Origin: Paroceanicella profunda
Lineage (GTDB): Bacteria; Pseudomonadota; Alphaproteobacteria; Rhodobacterales; Rhodobacteraceae
Direction: 5' to 3'
Length of the DNA: 64,000 nt
NCBI RefSeq assembly: GCF_005887635.2
Contig: NZ_CP040818.1
Span: 2,262,501-2,326,500, forward strand
Part shown: in pieces, positions 12,056 to 21,859 of the stretch
Position numbering within the stretch: position 1 is the stretch's first letter
Layout: every line of letters begins with the position of its first letter
The notes under the pieces: model-generated
Database searches by the model: none
What the model was told of the DNA's origin: nothing
The model's input: the letters and a program-made list of their open reading frames with translations, nothing else
Made by a program: the position numbers and the translations under genes

Positions 12056-15000
12056 CCGAAAGCCCGAAATTCTCCCTTTCCGAAGCTGGTCGCGAGCAGC
12101 TTCAGGCGCTTATGACGCTGTCGGCGCTCGGCTGGCGCTATGTCACGCGCGCGGAGGTCGATCGACAGCGGCGGCACCGTCGCACTGGCGTCCTGCTTGA
12201 GGACACGCTGCGCACTCAGCTTGCAGCGCTTAACCGCATCCGCGCCAGCGGCCGCACGCATGCCTTCTCAGAGGGGAACATCGAGACGGCCGTCGAACGT
12301 CTCAAGGATGTCCGCTTCGATGGGTTGATGCGCACCAACGAGCGCCAGACCGACCTGATCCAGCTTGGCGTCGCGCTGCCGCAGACGGTGGATGGCCAGT
12401 CGCGCGAATGGCCGTTCCGCTACATCAATTGGGGCCTCGACGCGGACAATATGCGGGCGAACGCCTTCCATATGACGAGTGAGTTTCCGGTCGACTGGCC
12501 GGAGGGCGCGAGCATCCGCCCCGACATCGTTCTGTTCGTGAACGGCATTCCCTTCGCCGTCATCGAGGTGAAGCGGAGCCAGGAAAAGGTCGCGCAAGGC
12601 ATCAGCCAGCATCTGCGCAATCAGAAGCCCGATCTCGGTGCGCCAAACCTGTTCTTCACGGCGCAGCTGCTCATCGCCGCGAATTCGCATGAGCCCCGCT
12701 ACGCGACCGTTGGCACGCCGGCGAAGTTCTGGTCGGCCTGGCGCGAGCGCGAAGACGCGCCCGATTACGTCACCGAGGTCGTCAACCGAGCGATCGACAC
12801 AACAGATCAGGACGCGATCTTCCAGGACTTCGGCCTCCACCGCCGCAAGCATGACGGTCTGCGTGAGGCGGGGGACCGCTTCATCACACCGCTCGACGAA
12901 ATGCTGGTAAGTCTCTGCCGCCCAGAGCGCATCCTCGATCTCGCGCGCCGCTTCACGCTCTTCGATGGCGGTGTGAAGAAGGTGGCGCGCCATCAGCAAT
13001 ATTTCGCGGTGAAGGACCTGCTGAAGCGTGTCGATGCACGCGACGCCGGCGGACGACGCGCTGGCGGCGTTGTCTGGCATACGCAGGGATCTGGCAAGTC
13101 GCTGACCATGGTGATGCTCGCGAAGTCTCTCGCGATGAGTGTTCCCACAGCGCGTGTCGTGCTGGTGACCGACCGAACCGATCTCGACGACCAGATCGAC
13201 AAGACCTTCGCGGCGACTGGCCTGTCGCCCGAACGCGCCAAGACGGGCGAACACCTAGTCGAACTCATCGAAGCTAGGACGCCGGTCATCACGACCCTCG
13301 TTCACAAGTTCAAGGCCGGGCTCAACAAGCGCCGCGTGGTCGATGCAAGCACGGACATCTTCCTGCTCGTCGATGAGAGCCACCGCAGCCAGTACGGCGA
13401 CATGGAAAGCCTGCACCAGAAGATGCGCGACGTGCTGCCGGGCGCTTGCTTGATCGGCTTCACTGGCACGCCGATTGCGAAGAAAGAGCGCAATACCTTC
13501 ACCAAGTTCGGACCGCTCGTGCAGCCGGTCTATTCTATGAAGGATGCCGTCGCGGACGGTGCTGTCGTGCCGCTGCTCTATGAGGGCCGTCACGTCGAGG
13601 AGGATATCGACGAAGACGCGGTCGATGCCTGGTTCGACCGTGTGACCGTCGGCCTCAGCGAAACACAGAAAGCCGATCTCAAACGCAAGATGAGCCGCCC
13701 TCGGACGCTCATGGGCGTGTCAGCACGTCTGCGCTGCATCGCGTTCGACGTGAGTCGGCATTTCGCGGACAACTTCCAGTCTGACAGGCTGAAAGGTCAG
13801 CTCGTCGCGCCGTCCAAACGCGACGCGATCGCTCTGAAGAAGCTGCTTGACGAGTTCGGCGAGGTGACCTCGGAGGTTATCATCTCCGGGCCGGATCAGC
13901 GCGAGGGCGAACACGCCATAGACGAGGAATCTGACGACGAGGTGGTGAAGTTCTGGCGCCGGATGATGGAGCGACACGGCGGCGAGGAGAGCTACAACAA
14001 GACTATAATCTCAAAGTTCAAGGGGCCCGGCGAACCGGACATCCTGATCGTCGTCGACAAGCTGCTCACCGGCTTCGATGCGCCGCGCAACACAGTGCTT
14101 TACATGGCCAGACCGCTCCGCGAGCACGGTCTTTTGCAGGCCATCGCGCGCGTCAATCGTGTTTTCGACGAGGATGGCGCGCCTGAAAAACCGTTTGGCT
14201 TTATTATAGATTACTGCGGTGTGCTTCGTCACCTCGGCGAGGCATTGACGGCCAACGACGCGCTGCGGGACTTCGACGAAGCCGACCTGCAGCAGTCGGT
14301 CAGCGCAATCGCTGATGAAGCGCGTACGCTTCCCCAGAGGCACGCTGCACTCCTAGATCTCTTCGTTGGCGTTTCGAACGTCTACGACGAGGAAGCCTAC
14401 GCGCGAGAACTCGCAGACGATGCACTGCGCGATGACTTCTATCGCCGCCTCTCAGAATTCTCCCGCACGCTTACCGTCGCTGTCAGCTCCCGCGTGTTCA
14501 TTGAGGAAACACCTGCGGACCGGCTGCAACGCTGGCGAACCGATGAAAAGCGCTTTCTCGCGCTGCGCGCCCATGTGAAGGCTCGTTACGCGGACGCGGT
14601 GGACTGGAGCAACTACGAGCGACGTGTGCGCAGTTTGCTCGACCAGCACGTCACCGCACACGAGGTCACGACGATCGTGGAGCCCTTAGCCGTCTTCGAC
14701 GATGGCGCAATCGAAGCGGCACGGAGCGAGAAAAAGCGCTCGGATGCGTCGATTGCGGACGAGATTGCGCACCGAACGCTCCGGACGATTGAGGAGAAGT
14801 GGGACGAGGACCCTGTCTTCTTCGAGAAGTTTTCAAAACTTATCCGCCAGACCATCGACGACTTCCGTCGCGGTCGCTTGGAAGAGAAGGCCTATCTCGA
14901 ACGCATCCGAACGCAGCGCGATAAGCTCGACGCCCGTGACGATGAAGACGATCCGACGCCGCATCAGCTGCGTGGCAAGGGCAACGAAACCGCGTTCTGG

Positions 15001-15285
15001 GGGATTGCCAGAAAGGAACTGCGCCGTGCAGGGATCGATGATCCCCGCCTTTCGGTGCGTATTTCGCTGTCGCTAACCGAGATCATCGAGAATCGTCGGC
15101 GCGTTGGATGGCAACATGATCGAGACATTCAAAATGATATGCGCAATGCCATTGATGACTTCTTTTTCGATGACCTGATGGGTTCCGGCGGCGTGGACCT
15201 CGACGCAGCCGTGATGGACGGTATCGTCAATGAGGTGCTCTCGGCCGCACGGGTCCGCATGCAGGATGATGGCCGTGTCCGCTGA
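12052..15285 (+). CDS. hsdR: Type I restriction endonuclease subunit HsdR
   Basis: 1077 aa from the ATG at 12052, selected because it forms ATGA with the upstream stop. The PD-(D/E)xK nuclease is visible as RPDIVLFVNGIPFAVIEVK, with Asp158, Glu172 and Lys174. The translocase has Walker A TQGSGKS at 344-350, motif II DESHR at 441-445, GFTGTPI, and the late motif DKLLTGFDAPRN to QAIARVNR. It moves DNA through the bound complex and cuts unmodified DNA at a distance. All catalytic residues are present, so the enzyme looks functional. Confidence 0.95.
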   Translation: MTESPKFSLSEAGREQLQALMTLSALGWRYVTRAEVDRQRRHRRTGVLLEDTLRTQLAALNRIRASGRTHAFSEGNIETAVERLKDVRFDGLMRTNERQTDLIQLGVALPQTVDGQSREWPFRYINWGLDADNMRANAFHMTSEFPVDWPEGASIRPDIVLFVNGIPFAVIEVKRSQEKVAQGISQHLRNQKPDLGAPNLFFTAQLLIAANSHEPRYATVGTPAKFWSAWREREDAPDYVTEVVNRAIDTTDQDAIFQDFGLHRRKHDGLREAGDRFITPLDEMLVSLCRPERILDLARRFTLFDGGVKKVARHQQYFAVKDLLKRVDARDAGGRRAGGVVWHTQGSGKSLTMVMLAKSLAMSVPTARVVLVTDRTDLDDQIDKTFAATGLSPERAKTGEHLVELIEARTPVITTLVHKFKAGLNKRRVVDASTDIFLLVDESHRSQYGDMESLHQKMRDVLPGACLIGFTGTPIAKKERNTFTKFGPLVQPVYSMKDAVADGAVVPLLYEGRHVEEDIDEDAVDAWFDRVTVGLSETQKADLKRKMSRPRTLMGVSARLRCIAFDVSRHFADNFQSDRLKGQLVAPSKRDAIALKKLLDEFGEVTSEVIISGPDQREGEHAIDEESDDEVVKFWRRMMERHGGEESYNKTIISKFKGPGEPDILIVVDKLLTGFDAPRNTVLYMARPLREHGLLQAIARVNRVFDEDGAPEKPFGFIIDYCGVLRHLGEALTANDALRDFDEADLQQSVSAIADEARTLPQRHAALLDLFVGVSNVYDEEAYARELADDALRDDFYRRLSEFSRTLTVAVSSRVFIEETPADRLQRWRTDEKRFLALRAHVKARYADAVDWSNYERRVRSLLDQHVTAHEVTTIVEPLAVFDDGAIEAARSEKKRSDASIADEIAHRTLRTIEEKWDEDPVFFEKFSKLIRQTIDDFRRGRLEEKAYLERIRTQRDKLDARDDEDDPTPHQLRGKGNETAFWGIARKELRRAGIDDPRLSVRISLSLTEIIENRRRVGWQHDRDIQNDMRNAIDDFFFDDLMGSGGVDLDAAVMDGIVNEVLSAARVRMQDDGRVR

Positions 15286-15985
15286 TGCTTGTTTCCAATG
15301 GGGGCGACGACGGATCACCTACCGCGTCAGTCGGGATGAGCGAAGACGTTTGAAGATCACCGTCGCGCCGTCAGGCATGGTGGATGTCACTGCGCCGGTC
15401 GATGCAACGGTAGAGGAGGTCCACGACCGGGTTCGCCGCAAGGGTGGGTGGATCGCTGCGCAGATCGCTGACTTCGAGCAGTACCGTCCGAGAACGCCAC
15501 CGCGGCATTATATCAGTGGCGAAACGCACCTTCTGAGAGGCGTTCAATACAGGCTTCGCGTTCGACAAGGGGCTGCATCCCGCATCTATCTGAGTGGCGA
15601 CAGGATTGTCCTTGAAACCCCGCACACCGAGAGCGCCATTCACAAAGCGGCGCTGCTGAACCATTTCTATCGGCTTGAGGCACATCAAGAATTTCCGCTC
15701 CGCCTACTACAATTGGCTCCGCTGTTTGCATCCGAAGGGATGGACGTGCCGAAGTTGATAATCCGCCCGATGACGAAACGGTGGGGGAGTTTTACACCGA
15801 AAGGCAGCTTGGTCCTCAATCTAGATCTTGTCCGAGCGCCGATACAGTGCATCGATTATGTCATTGTTCATGAGTTGGCGCACGCTTTTGAACCCGACCA
15901 TGGGCCGCGCTGGCGCAGCCTGATGGACAAGGCCATGCCAGACTGGCGCGATCGCAAACAAAGACTCGAGACAAAGCTCCTTTAA
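15266..15985 (+). CDS. YgjP-like (DUF45, M48-type) zinc metallopeptidase
   Basis: About 239 aa. The start is uncertain among ATGs at 15266 and 15269 that overlap the end of hsdR; the frame is open further up. It shows the YgjP/SprT-like block RPMTKRWGSFTPKG and the zinc motif HELAHAFEPDHGPRW, where the two His and the Glu form the active site and a later His completes it. Genes of this family very often follow hsdR in type I loci, but the substrate is unknown. It overlaps hsdR by about 20 bases, so it belongs to the operon. Confidence 0.87.
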   Translation: MMAVSADACFQWGRRRITYRVSRDERRRLKITVAPSGMVDVTAPVDATVEEVHDRVRRKGGWIAAQIADFEQYRPRTPPRHYISGETHLLRGVQYRLRVRQGAASRIYLSGDRIVLETPHTESAIHKAALLNHFYRLEAHQEFPLRLLQLAPLFASEGMDVPKLIIRPMTKRWGSFTPKGSLVLNLDLVRAPIQCIDYVIVHELAHAFEPDHGPRWRSLMDKAMPDWRDRKQRLETKLL

Positions 15986-16275
15986 TATTCTTGTAGCATT
16001 TCCTTCCGCCCGGCACACGCGTCAGGAAACATCAAAGTGGTACGATTTCTTCTTCAGAAAACTACTGGCTTCGAAGCACGGATGCGGTGGGTGCATCTGG
16101 ATCCTCGGTATAGGTGACAGGTGAACCGCACCGACTTTCCCTAAGACTGGTCTCTGTCAATGAGCGCCTCACGTGACAACGTCACTGCCGGACACGATGC
16201 AATCGAAAGAGCCTTTCGAGAAAATCGACGATCCTCGCTTCAGCACCGGGGTCAACTAGCTCGTTTGCTCCAAAT

Positions 16276-16491
16276 ATGCAGACCGATCCCTCGCACGAGG
16301 CCGCAGAGCGCGTGAATGCCAAGATCGCGGGAAATCCACAGACCGCGCGGACTACGGAACGGGATTCGGTGAAGATCGAAGTGCTCGTGGGTCGCCTTTC
16401 CCTGCAGGGTGTCGGTACGCCCCAGGTCAGTGAAATCGTTGGTCAGTTGATGGAAGAAGAAGGGGTCTCAATTGAAAACAATACCCCATGA
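16276..16491 (+). CDS. Possible small protein upstream of AbiV-like gene
   Basis: 71 aa, no recognised domain; the C-terminal half (VGTPQVSEIVGQLMEEEGV) could form a helix. Its stop overlaps the ATG of the next frame as ATGA, which argues for a real, coupled gene. The weak point is that the next frame's own first residues look unlike the family and may not be used. The 290 bases before it (15986-16275) hold nothing recognisable except possible promoter space. Confidence 0.35.
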   Translation: MQTDPSHEAAERVNAKIAGNPQTARTTERDSVKIEVLVGRLSLQGVGTPQVSEIVGQLMEEEGVSIENNTP

Positions 16492-17513
16492 GGAAACTGC
16501 TTTTCAGCACTCATTGCTCTAACTACCCACGCAGAGACGTGCCGATCTGTGTTATTCATCGAGGTGCGTGGCTCGAACAAAGGAAGGTGGAGGTGGCGGG
16601 CGGATCGAACGAGGGCTCGAAGCCAACAAAGAAAGACGAGGATCGGATCCCGTTCGGTAACCGGCATGCCAACATGCTGTGTAACATGCCGCGCGCCGCA
16701 CAGCTTGACCTGTTGGCAGAGGGGTTGCCGATCATACTCAAGAGCGCGCAGGGCTTCTGGAATGCGGCAGTGCAACTCTCCGACCATTCGCGCGAGGCCC
16801 GCGTGCTCGAAGGCTTCTGCGAGGAGGAATGCGCCAAGATCGTGATCCTGATGGATCTGGTGCGTTGCCCAAAGAAGCTAGCGAGCAGCCGCGCCGGCAA
16901 GCTCACTTCCGTCTTCTACGACCATCTCGGCCGGCTAATCTACGCCGAGGCCCAGAACTGGAAGCCGGTCAACCTCGCCCAGCTCCGCGAGTATGTCGAC
17001 CACTCGCGGGAAGGCCATTATCTCGAAGGCTATGCCGGTGAGTATATCGTTCCCAACTGGAGCCGCTACAGCCGTGAAAGCACCCTCTATGCAGATATCG
17101 AACTTCACGAGGATGGCCAACCGTACTGGAACGAGCCGACCCAGCTCGGAGCGATCGCCCTCGGTATCCCTCCACCGGTGCTGAGCCTCGCAGAGGCCAT
17201 GAGTGCGCTCGGGCTGTTCGACCGACGTGGCCTGCAAGCCGTGGCGGACGTCTGGAACCAACTTGAGTTCGTGGGCACGGAAAATTTCGAGGATAGCCGC
17301 CGGCTGACCGGCGAGCTGTTTGACAGGCTCGATGCCGAACAACTCGTCACCGAGGCCGCAACTGACCGGCATCCTGGCTGGATTCAGAACAACTGGCAGA
17401 TGCCGATGTATAATCTGGAGTTTCGGGAAATCCCGATGAAGCTCAGTGATCTAAAGGCGCAGCAGGAGGCCATGCTTTGGTCCGAGATTGGCTATGAGCG
17501 GGGAGACTATTAG
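16488..17513 (+). CDS. AbiV-like abortive-infection protein
   Basis: 341 aa as the longest frame; the conserved part begins only near residue 63, so ATG 16674 or 16686 are alternative starts. The helical segment LDLLAEGLPIILKSAQGFWNA and the following EGFCEEECAKIVILMDLV resemble the AbiV family, where an EE-x-K helix is followed by an RE-x-x-LYVD motif; here it reads YSRESTLYADIELHEDG. AbiV arrests translation in phage-infected lactococci; HEPN-like folds are common in such effectors. Function here is inferred from this partial pattern and from the defence-island context. Confidence 0.5.
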   Translation: MRKLLFSTHCSNYPRRDVPICVIHRGAWLEQRKVEVAGGSNEGSKPTKKDEDRIPFGNRHANMLCNMPRAAQLDLLAEGLPIILKSAQGFWNAAVQLSDHSREARVLEGFCEEECAKIVILMDLVRCPKKLASSRAGKLTSVFYDHLGRLIYAEAQNWKPVNLAQLREYVDHSREGHYLEGYAGEYIVPNWSRYSRESTLYADIELHEDGQPYWNEPTQLGAIALGIPPPVLSLAEAMSALGLFDRRGLQAVADVWNQLEFVGTENFEDSRRLTGELFDRLDAEQLVTEAATDRHPGWIQNNWQMPMYNLEFREIPMKLSDLKAQQEAMLWSEIGYERGDY

Positions 17514-17546
17514 ACGTGCGCGTCAGCTCGCCGACAGACAAGTCTG

Positions 17547-18461
17547 GTGGGCGCGCCAGCGATCGGAGATACGACAGATGAGATGGACCGGCGCATGGGT
17601 CGTCCCCTGAACGAAGCCGCCGACGTTGGTGATGAAGCGACGCCAGCGCCAGTAGGTGGCCTGACAATCTACATCGGCGATCTAGTCACGACGGCTTCAG
17701 ATCGAGCTGTGCTCGAAGCAGCAACCGGAACGCTGCACGATGCAGAGATGCCGGCCGTACTGCTCGCAAACTTCGACATCGGTCGCCAGATCGATCTGGT
17801 CGTCGCGACGGAGCAACAGGTTCTGCTCGTCGAAGCCAAGGGAAACCGGACGCCAGTCAGAGGGCAGGCCAATAGCGCCGCGGATTGGGCCGCTCGTACG
17901 GGCACCGGCCGGTGGGCGTCATTCCGCAGCCCCGTCCGTCAAGCGGACGAAGCACGTCTGGCGCTGCGAGACCGGCTTGCCGTGTTTCTCAGATCGTCAG
18001 CGCCTTATTTTCCCGGAGCCGTCATCTTTGCGCCCCAGGTTCCCCAGGGATCCGAGGTTCCGGCCGGTGACTTCAAGGTACGCATCGGCGATCTGACCGA
18101 TCTTTGCACTTGGGTGACGCAGGGGAATGGATCGTCGGGAGTGAGCCTGGCGCAATGGCGCGCATTTGCCGCCGATCTCGGGTTACGCAGGGTGTCGGGC
18201 ATTGCCGCAGCCTGCGACGGCAATCTCAACGCGGCTGAGACGCTGGTCGATACTTACCTGAATACATTCCGCGCTACCTACCAAACCAAGGCCGACGAAC
18301 TTATTTCAATACCATGCGAAGGCGCCTCCGGCATCGAGACATCGCTAGGCTTCGCGGAGGCCGTCGCCGCCGGAGATAGCATCGCACTCATCGGTCGATC
18401 GGGCTGTGGCAAGACCTTGGCTGCATGCCGATCCGGTATCCTCGCTGTTGGATGTCACTGA
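17547..18461 (+). pseudogene. NERD-domain/P-loop NTPase, 3' end lost to IS insertion
   Basis: 304 aa remain. The central region FDIGRQIDLVVATEQ followed by VLLVEAKG is a NERD-type nuclease-related core with the typical Asp and E-x-K. At the C-terminus IALIGRSGCGKTLA is a complete Walker A P-loop, the start of an NTPase domain. Right after it the frame runs into the inverted repeat of an IS21-family element and stops with residues from the IS (VGCH). The NTPase body is therefore missing. Such NERD-NTPase genes occur in defence islands. The likely start is ATG 17583 or the upstream in-frame start; the first 30 residues are unremarkable. Confidence 0.7.
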
Positions 18462-18517
18462 GAACTGACCCAGCATTGTCATCGAGATTTGACCCGCCTG
18501 TCAGTATGTCGGTCGGT

Positions 18518-19309
18518 TCATGATGGGGTCAACATTGGCGTCTCCTTCCTCTTTTTTTTCGCGGTCTCGGAGCTGGCCTTGAAGCGATAACTGTCGTTTC
18601 CGGTTTCCAGGATGTGGCAGCGGTGTGTGAGGCGATCGAGGAGCGCCGTGGTCATCTTGGCGTCACCGAAGACGCTGGCCCATTCGCTGAAGCTTAGGTT
18701 CGTGGTGATCACGACGCTGGTGCGTTCGTAAAGTTTGCTGAGGAGGTGGAACAGCAAGGCGCCGCCCGAGGCGCTGAACGGCAGGTATCCGAGCTCGTCG
18801 AGGATCACCAATTCGGTTTTCACCAACGCCTCGGCGATTTTCCCGGCCCTTCCCAGCGCCTTTTCCTGTTCCAGCGCGTTCACCAGCTCGACTGTGGAGA
18901 AGAAGCGCACGCGTTTGCGGTGATGCTCAATCGCCTGGACTCCGAGGGCGGTCGCCACATGGCTTTTCCCGGTGCCGGGCCCGCCAATCAGGACCACGTT
19001 TTCGGCAGCATCGAGGAACTCGCATCGATGAAGCTGCCGAACGAGGGCCTCGTTGACCTCGCTGGCCGCGAAGTCGAAGCCTGACAGGTCCTTGTGGGCC
19101 GGGAAGCGCGCTGCCTTCATGTGATAAAAGATGGACCGCACTTCACGTTCGGCCATTTCAGCCTTCAGCAGCTGGGACAGGATCGGGATCGCCGCATCGA
19201 ACGCAGGCGCGCCCTGTTCCATGAGGTCATGCACGGCTTGGGCCATGCCTGGCATCTTCAGACTGCGGAGCATGATGACGATGGCAGCTCCGGCGGGATC
19301 ATGACGCAT
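18518..19309 (-). CDS. istB: IS21 helper ATPase IstB
   Basis: 263 aa from the ATG at 19309, which overlaps the istA stop by 11 bases, the normal IS21 coupling. It carries Walker [11 protein letters not shown], Walker [12 protein letters not shown], and the sensor region [19 protein letters not shown], as in DnaA/DnaC-like AAA+ transposition helpers. It regulates target choice for IstA. Intact. Confidence 0.95.
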   Translation of the reverse strand: MRHDPAGAAIVIMLRSLKMPGMAQAVHDLMEQGAPAFDAAIPILSQLLKAEMAEREVRSIFYHMKAARFPAHKDLSGFDFAASEVNEALVRQLHRCEFLDAAENVVLIGGPGTGKSHVATALGVQAIEHHRKRVRFFSTVELVNALEQEKALGRAGKIAEALVKTELVILDELGYLPFSASGGALLFHLLSKLYERTSVVITTNLSFSEWASVFGDAKMTTALLDRLTHRCHILETGNDSYRFKASSETAKKKRKETPMLTPS

Positions 19310-20828
19310 GGCGTTTGCCTCCGGATGTGCGCAGCCCATCGTAGCGTGCAACATTGGCCTCGGGCTCCTTGCTCAGCGTCAAGGCCGGAGGCGGCGTTAC
19401 GTCTGGCAACTCGACTGAAGTGCCGTTCACCAGCCTGTGCAATAGGTTCAGCACGTGGGTCTTTGTCGGCACGCCGGCCTTCAACGCCATGTCCACCGCG
19501 CACAGGACCGCCTGTTCGTCGTGATGCAATACCAACGACAGGACGTCGACCATCTCCCGATCACCGCCGGGTCTGCGCAGCATCTGATCCTGCAGCTCAC
19601 GAAAGCCCCTCGGCATCTCAACAAACGGGGCGCCGTTACGCAGCGCACCGGGCTTGCGCTGGATCACGGCCAGGTAATGCCGCCAGTCATAGATGACGCG
19701 GCCCGGTTGCCGATGCGACCTTTCAATGATGCGCTGGTGCTCGCAGACGACATGCCCTTCAGCAACGACAACCAGCCTTTCGGGGTAGATGTGCAGGCTG
19801 ACTGGCCGGTTCGCAAAGCTGGCAGGCACGGAGTAGCGATTGCGATCAAACGTGACGAGGCAGGTTGGGGACACCCGCTTGCTTTGCTCGACATAACCGT
19901 CGAACGCGGTGGGCAACGGCATCAGCGAGGGCTTCTCCGCTTGCCAGACGTCTGCGATGCTGCCGGGCAAACCGCCATGTGCGGTTTCGGCCCACAGCGC
20001 CTTGCACCGTTCTTCCAGCCAGCAGTTCAGCGCATCGAGATCAGGGAAGGTGGGCATCACCTGCCACATCCTGCTGCGCGCATCGCGGACGTTCTTCTCG
20101 ACCTGGCCCTTTTCCCATCCCGCCGCCGGATTGCAAAAGTCGGGTTCGAACACGTAGTGGCTGGTCATCGCCATGAAGCGCGCATTTACATCGCGCTTTT
20201 TGCCGACGCCCACGCGGTCCACCGCCGTGCGCATATTGTCGTAGATCCCGCGGCCCGGCACGCCTTCGAAGATTCTGAACGCATGCCAATGCGCGTCGAA
20301 CAGCATCTCGTGTGTCTGCAGCAAATATGCCCTGACCAGGAACACGCGGCTGTGCGACAGCTTGATGTGTGCGACCTGCAGCTTGGTCCGTTCACCCCCG
20401 ACGATCGCGTAGTCTTCGCTCCAATCGAATTGGAAGGCCTCGCCCGGCTTGAACACCAGAGGCACGAATGTCCCGCGATCCGTCGTGTTCTGCGCGCGCT
20501 GCCGGTCCGATTTCCAGGCTCGGACAAAGGCTGAGACCCGCTCGTAGGACCCATCGAACCCCAGCTGAACCAGATCCGCGTGCATCTGTTTCGCCGTCCG
20601 CCGCTCTTTGCGCGATTTGCGCTGTTCGGCCAGCAACCAGCCCGACAGCTTCTCCGCGTACGGGTCGAGCTTGCTCGGCCTCGATGGTGCCTTGAACTTG
20701 GGCTCGACGATCCCGGCACGCAGGTAACGCCTGATCGTATTTCGGGACAGTCCAGTCCGCCGCGAAATCTCGCGGATGGGCATCTTGTCCCGCAGTGCCC
20801 ACCGTCGAATGACGCTCAAAAAATCCAT
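19299..20828 (-). CDS. istA: IS21 transposase IstA
   Basis: 509 aa from ATG 20828. An N-terminal helix-turn-helix is seen ([20 protein letters not shown]). The DDE integrase core begins near [14 protein letters not shown] and includes the later Asp and Glu regions ([23 protein letters not shown]). A C-terminal beta domain is rich in aromatics. It performs cut-and-paste transposition together with IstB. Length is normal for the family, so the element may still be active. Confidence 0.95.
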   Translation of the reverse strand: MDFLSVIRRWALRDKMPIREISRRTGLSRNTIRRYLRAGIVEPKFKAPSRPSKLDPYAEKLSGWLLAEQRKSRKERRTAKQMHADLVQLGFDGSYERVSAFVRAWKSDRQRAQNTTDRGTFVPLVFKPGEAFQFDWSEDYAIVGGERTKLQVAHIKLSHSRVFLVRAYLLQTHEMLFDAHWHAFRIFEGVPGRGIYDNMRTAVDRVGVGKKRDVNARFMAMTSHYVFEPDFCNPAAGWEKGQVEKNVRDARSRMWQVMPTFPDLDALNCWLEERCKALWAETAHGGLPGSIADVWQAEKPSLMPLPTAFDGYVEQSKRVSPTCLVTFDRNRYSVPASFANRPVSLHIYPERLVVVAEGHVVCEHQRIIERSHRQPGRVIYDWRHYLAVIQRKPGALRNGAPFVEMPRGFRELQDQMLRRPGGDREMVDVLSLVLHHDEQAVLCAVDMALKAGVPTKTHVLNLLHRLVNGTSVELPDVTPPPALTLSKEPEANVARYDGLRTSGGKRHAS

Positions 20829-20943
20829 GTCGATCACTCCAATGACCCCCGACAAATCTCGTCAGGGGGAGGGTTCCACATGGGTCAATTCTCAGTGACA
20901 TTTCCTATCGCTGCTGGGTCAGTTCTCAGTGACATCCAACAGC

Positions 20944-20987
20944 AGCTTCGTTATGATGTCTTCGGGCTTCTCTCGTTTGCCTGCCAT
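20944..20987 (-). pseudogene. IS3-family OrfA, first 14-15 codons only
   Basis: On the minus strand ATG at 20987 begins MAGKREKPEDIITKL, the usual opening of an IS3-family OrfA transposase. It then runs directly into the IS21 inverted repeat and stops. A ribosome-binding sequence GGAGG precedes the ATG. The IS21 element therefore landed in an older IS3 element, and the remainder of that IS3 copy is gone. Confidence 0.75.
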
Positions 20988-21041
20988 CGTCGTAGTCCTC
21001 CGTGATACGGGATAAACTATCCCAAGGGGTGGACCACTTCA
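20988..21041 (-). mobile_element. Left end of truncated IS3-family element
   Basis: Upstream of the OrfA fragment, the sequence on the minus strand reads TGAAGTGGTCCACCCC at its outer edge and ends at the junction with the helicase gene near 21041. This edge is placed where helicase-like coding sequence begins and by the TGA-type terminus; it is approximate. Confidence 0.5.
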
Positions 21042-21859
21042 GTGGGGCAAGACCAATTCTGCCGACCGGCGCGGGAAAAACGACGCTCTCTTGCCTGAAG
21101 ATTGCTGCTGTGCTCGCAAGCGGCAAGTCGGTTGTGTTCGTCGCTCCAACTCACGCGCTCGTGGATCAGCTCACCGACGATCTGCAGAAGGTCTTCCCGG
21201 AATCTCTGGAAGGTTCTGTTGTATCGAGCGATTTCGACCGCTTGTTCGCTTCCGGCACCAACTTCGAAAGCATCGAGGTCATGACGCCGGAGCGCTGTCT
21301 TGCGCTTCTGTCATACTCGCCAGAGGCTTTTGATAACGTGGGGCTGCTGGTCTTTGATGAATGTCATCTCCTCAGCCCCGTATCGAGTCTCTGCCGAGCG
21401 CTGGACGGAATGTTCTGTGTCCTTGCCTTCAACAGCATCGCACCGGAAGCCGACTTCCTTTTTCTTTCTGCGATGCTTGAAAATGGCGCTGCATTCGCAG
21501 AGTGGATTGAAGAGCTTACCGGTCGAACCTGTGTTTTTGCCGATCCGCTTTGGAAGCCGAGCCGACAAGCGCGCGGCGTCCTGCTGTATGAGAGTGCCGC
21601 CATCGCTCAGATGAAACGTAACGCGATTGCCGTTCAGCGCGCGGAGGATGCCCGAAAGAACAAGCGCGCAAAGAACCTGCGCAAACCGGCCGCTGAGGCG
21701 CTACAATGTCCGCCGCATGCTCTCTTTGGACTTCAGCACAACTGGCTGGCTGGCGCAGCGCCAAGCTGCACCCTGACGGCCATATCCGATGCGCCGGTCA
21801 CGTTAACCGGTAAGCTCAAGAGGGATGGTTCAGATCTATCTGACGCCGAATGTAAATAA
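21002..21859 (+). pseudogene. SF2 helicase, N-terminal fragment (5' truncated)
   Basis: 285 aa. The first 13 codons come from the IS3 remnant, so the native N-terminus is missing. Helicase motifs follow: LPTGAGKTTLS (motif I), FVAPTHALVDQL (Ia), VMTPERC, LLVFDECHLLSP (II, DECH) and FLSAMLENG (III). It reads VTLTGKLKRDGSD and then leaves the frame, ending 20 bases after a second frame opens. Together with the next entry it was one Ski2-like helicase. A GTG at 21002 is the formal start, but whether anything is translated is doubtful. Confidence 0.75.

Larger units (their letters stand above)
18444..20943 (-). mobile_element. IS21-family insertion sequence
   Basis: About 2.5 kb bounded by a perfect 31-bp inverted repeat at 18444-18474 and 20913-20943, whose core is TGTCACTGAGAACTGACCC. 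The canonical IS ends may be the TGT trinucleotides at 18453 and 20934; the repeat extends nine bases further out on each side. A second, imperfect copy of the terminal motif lies just inside each end (TGTCATCGAGATTTGACCC left, TGTCACTGAGAATTGACCC right), the multiple-repeat layout typical of IS21. Contains istA and istB on the minus strand. I see no direct target duplication. Confidence 0.92.
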
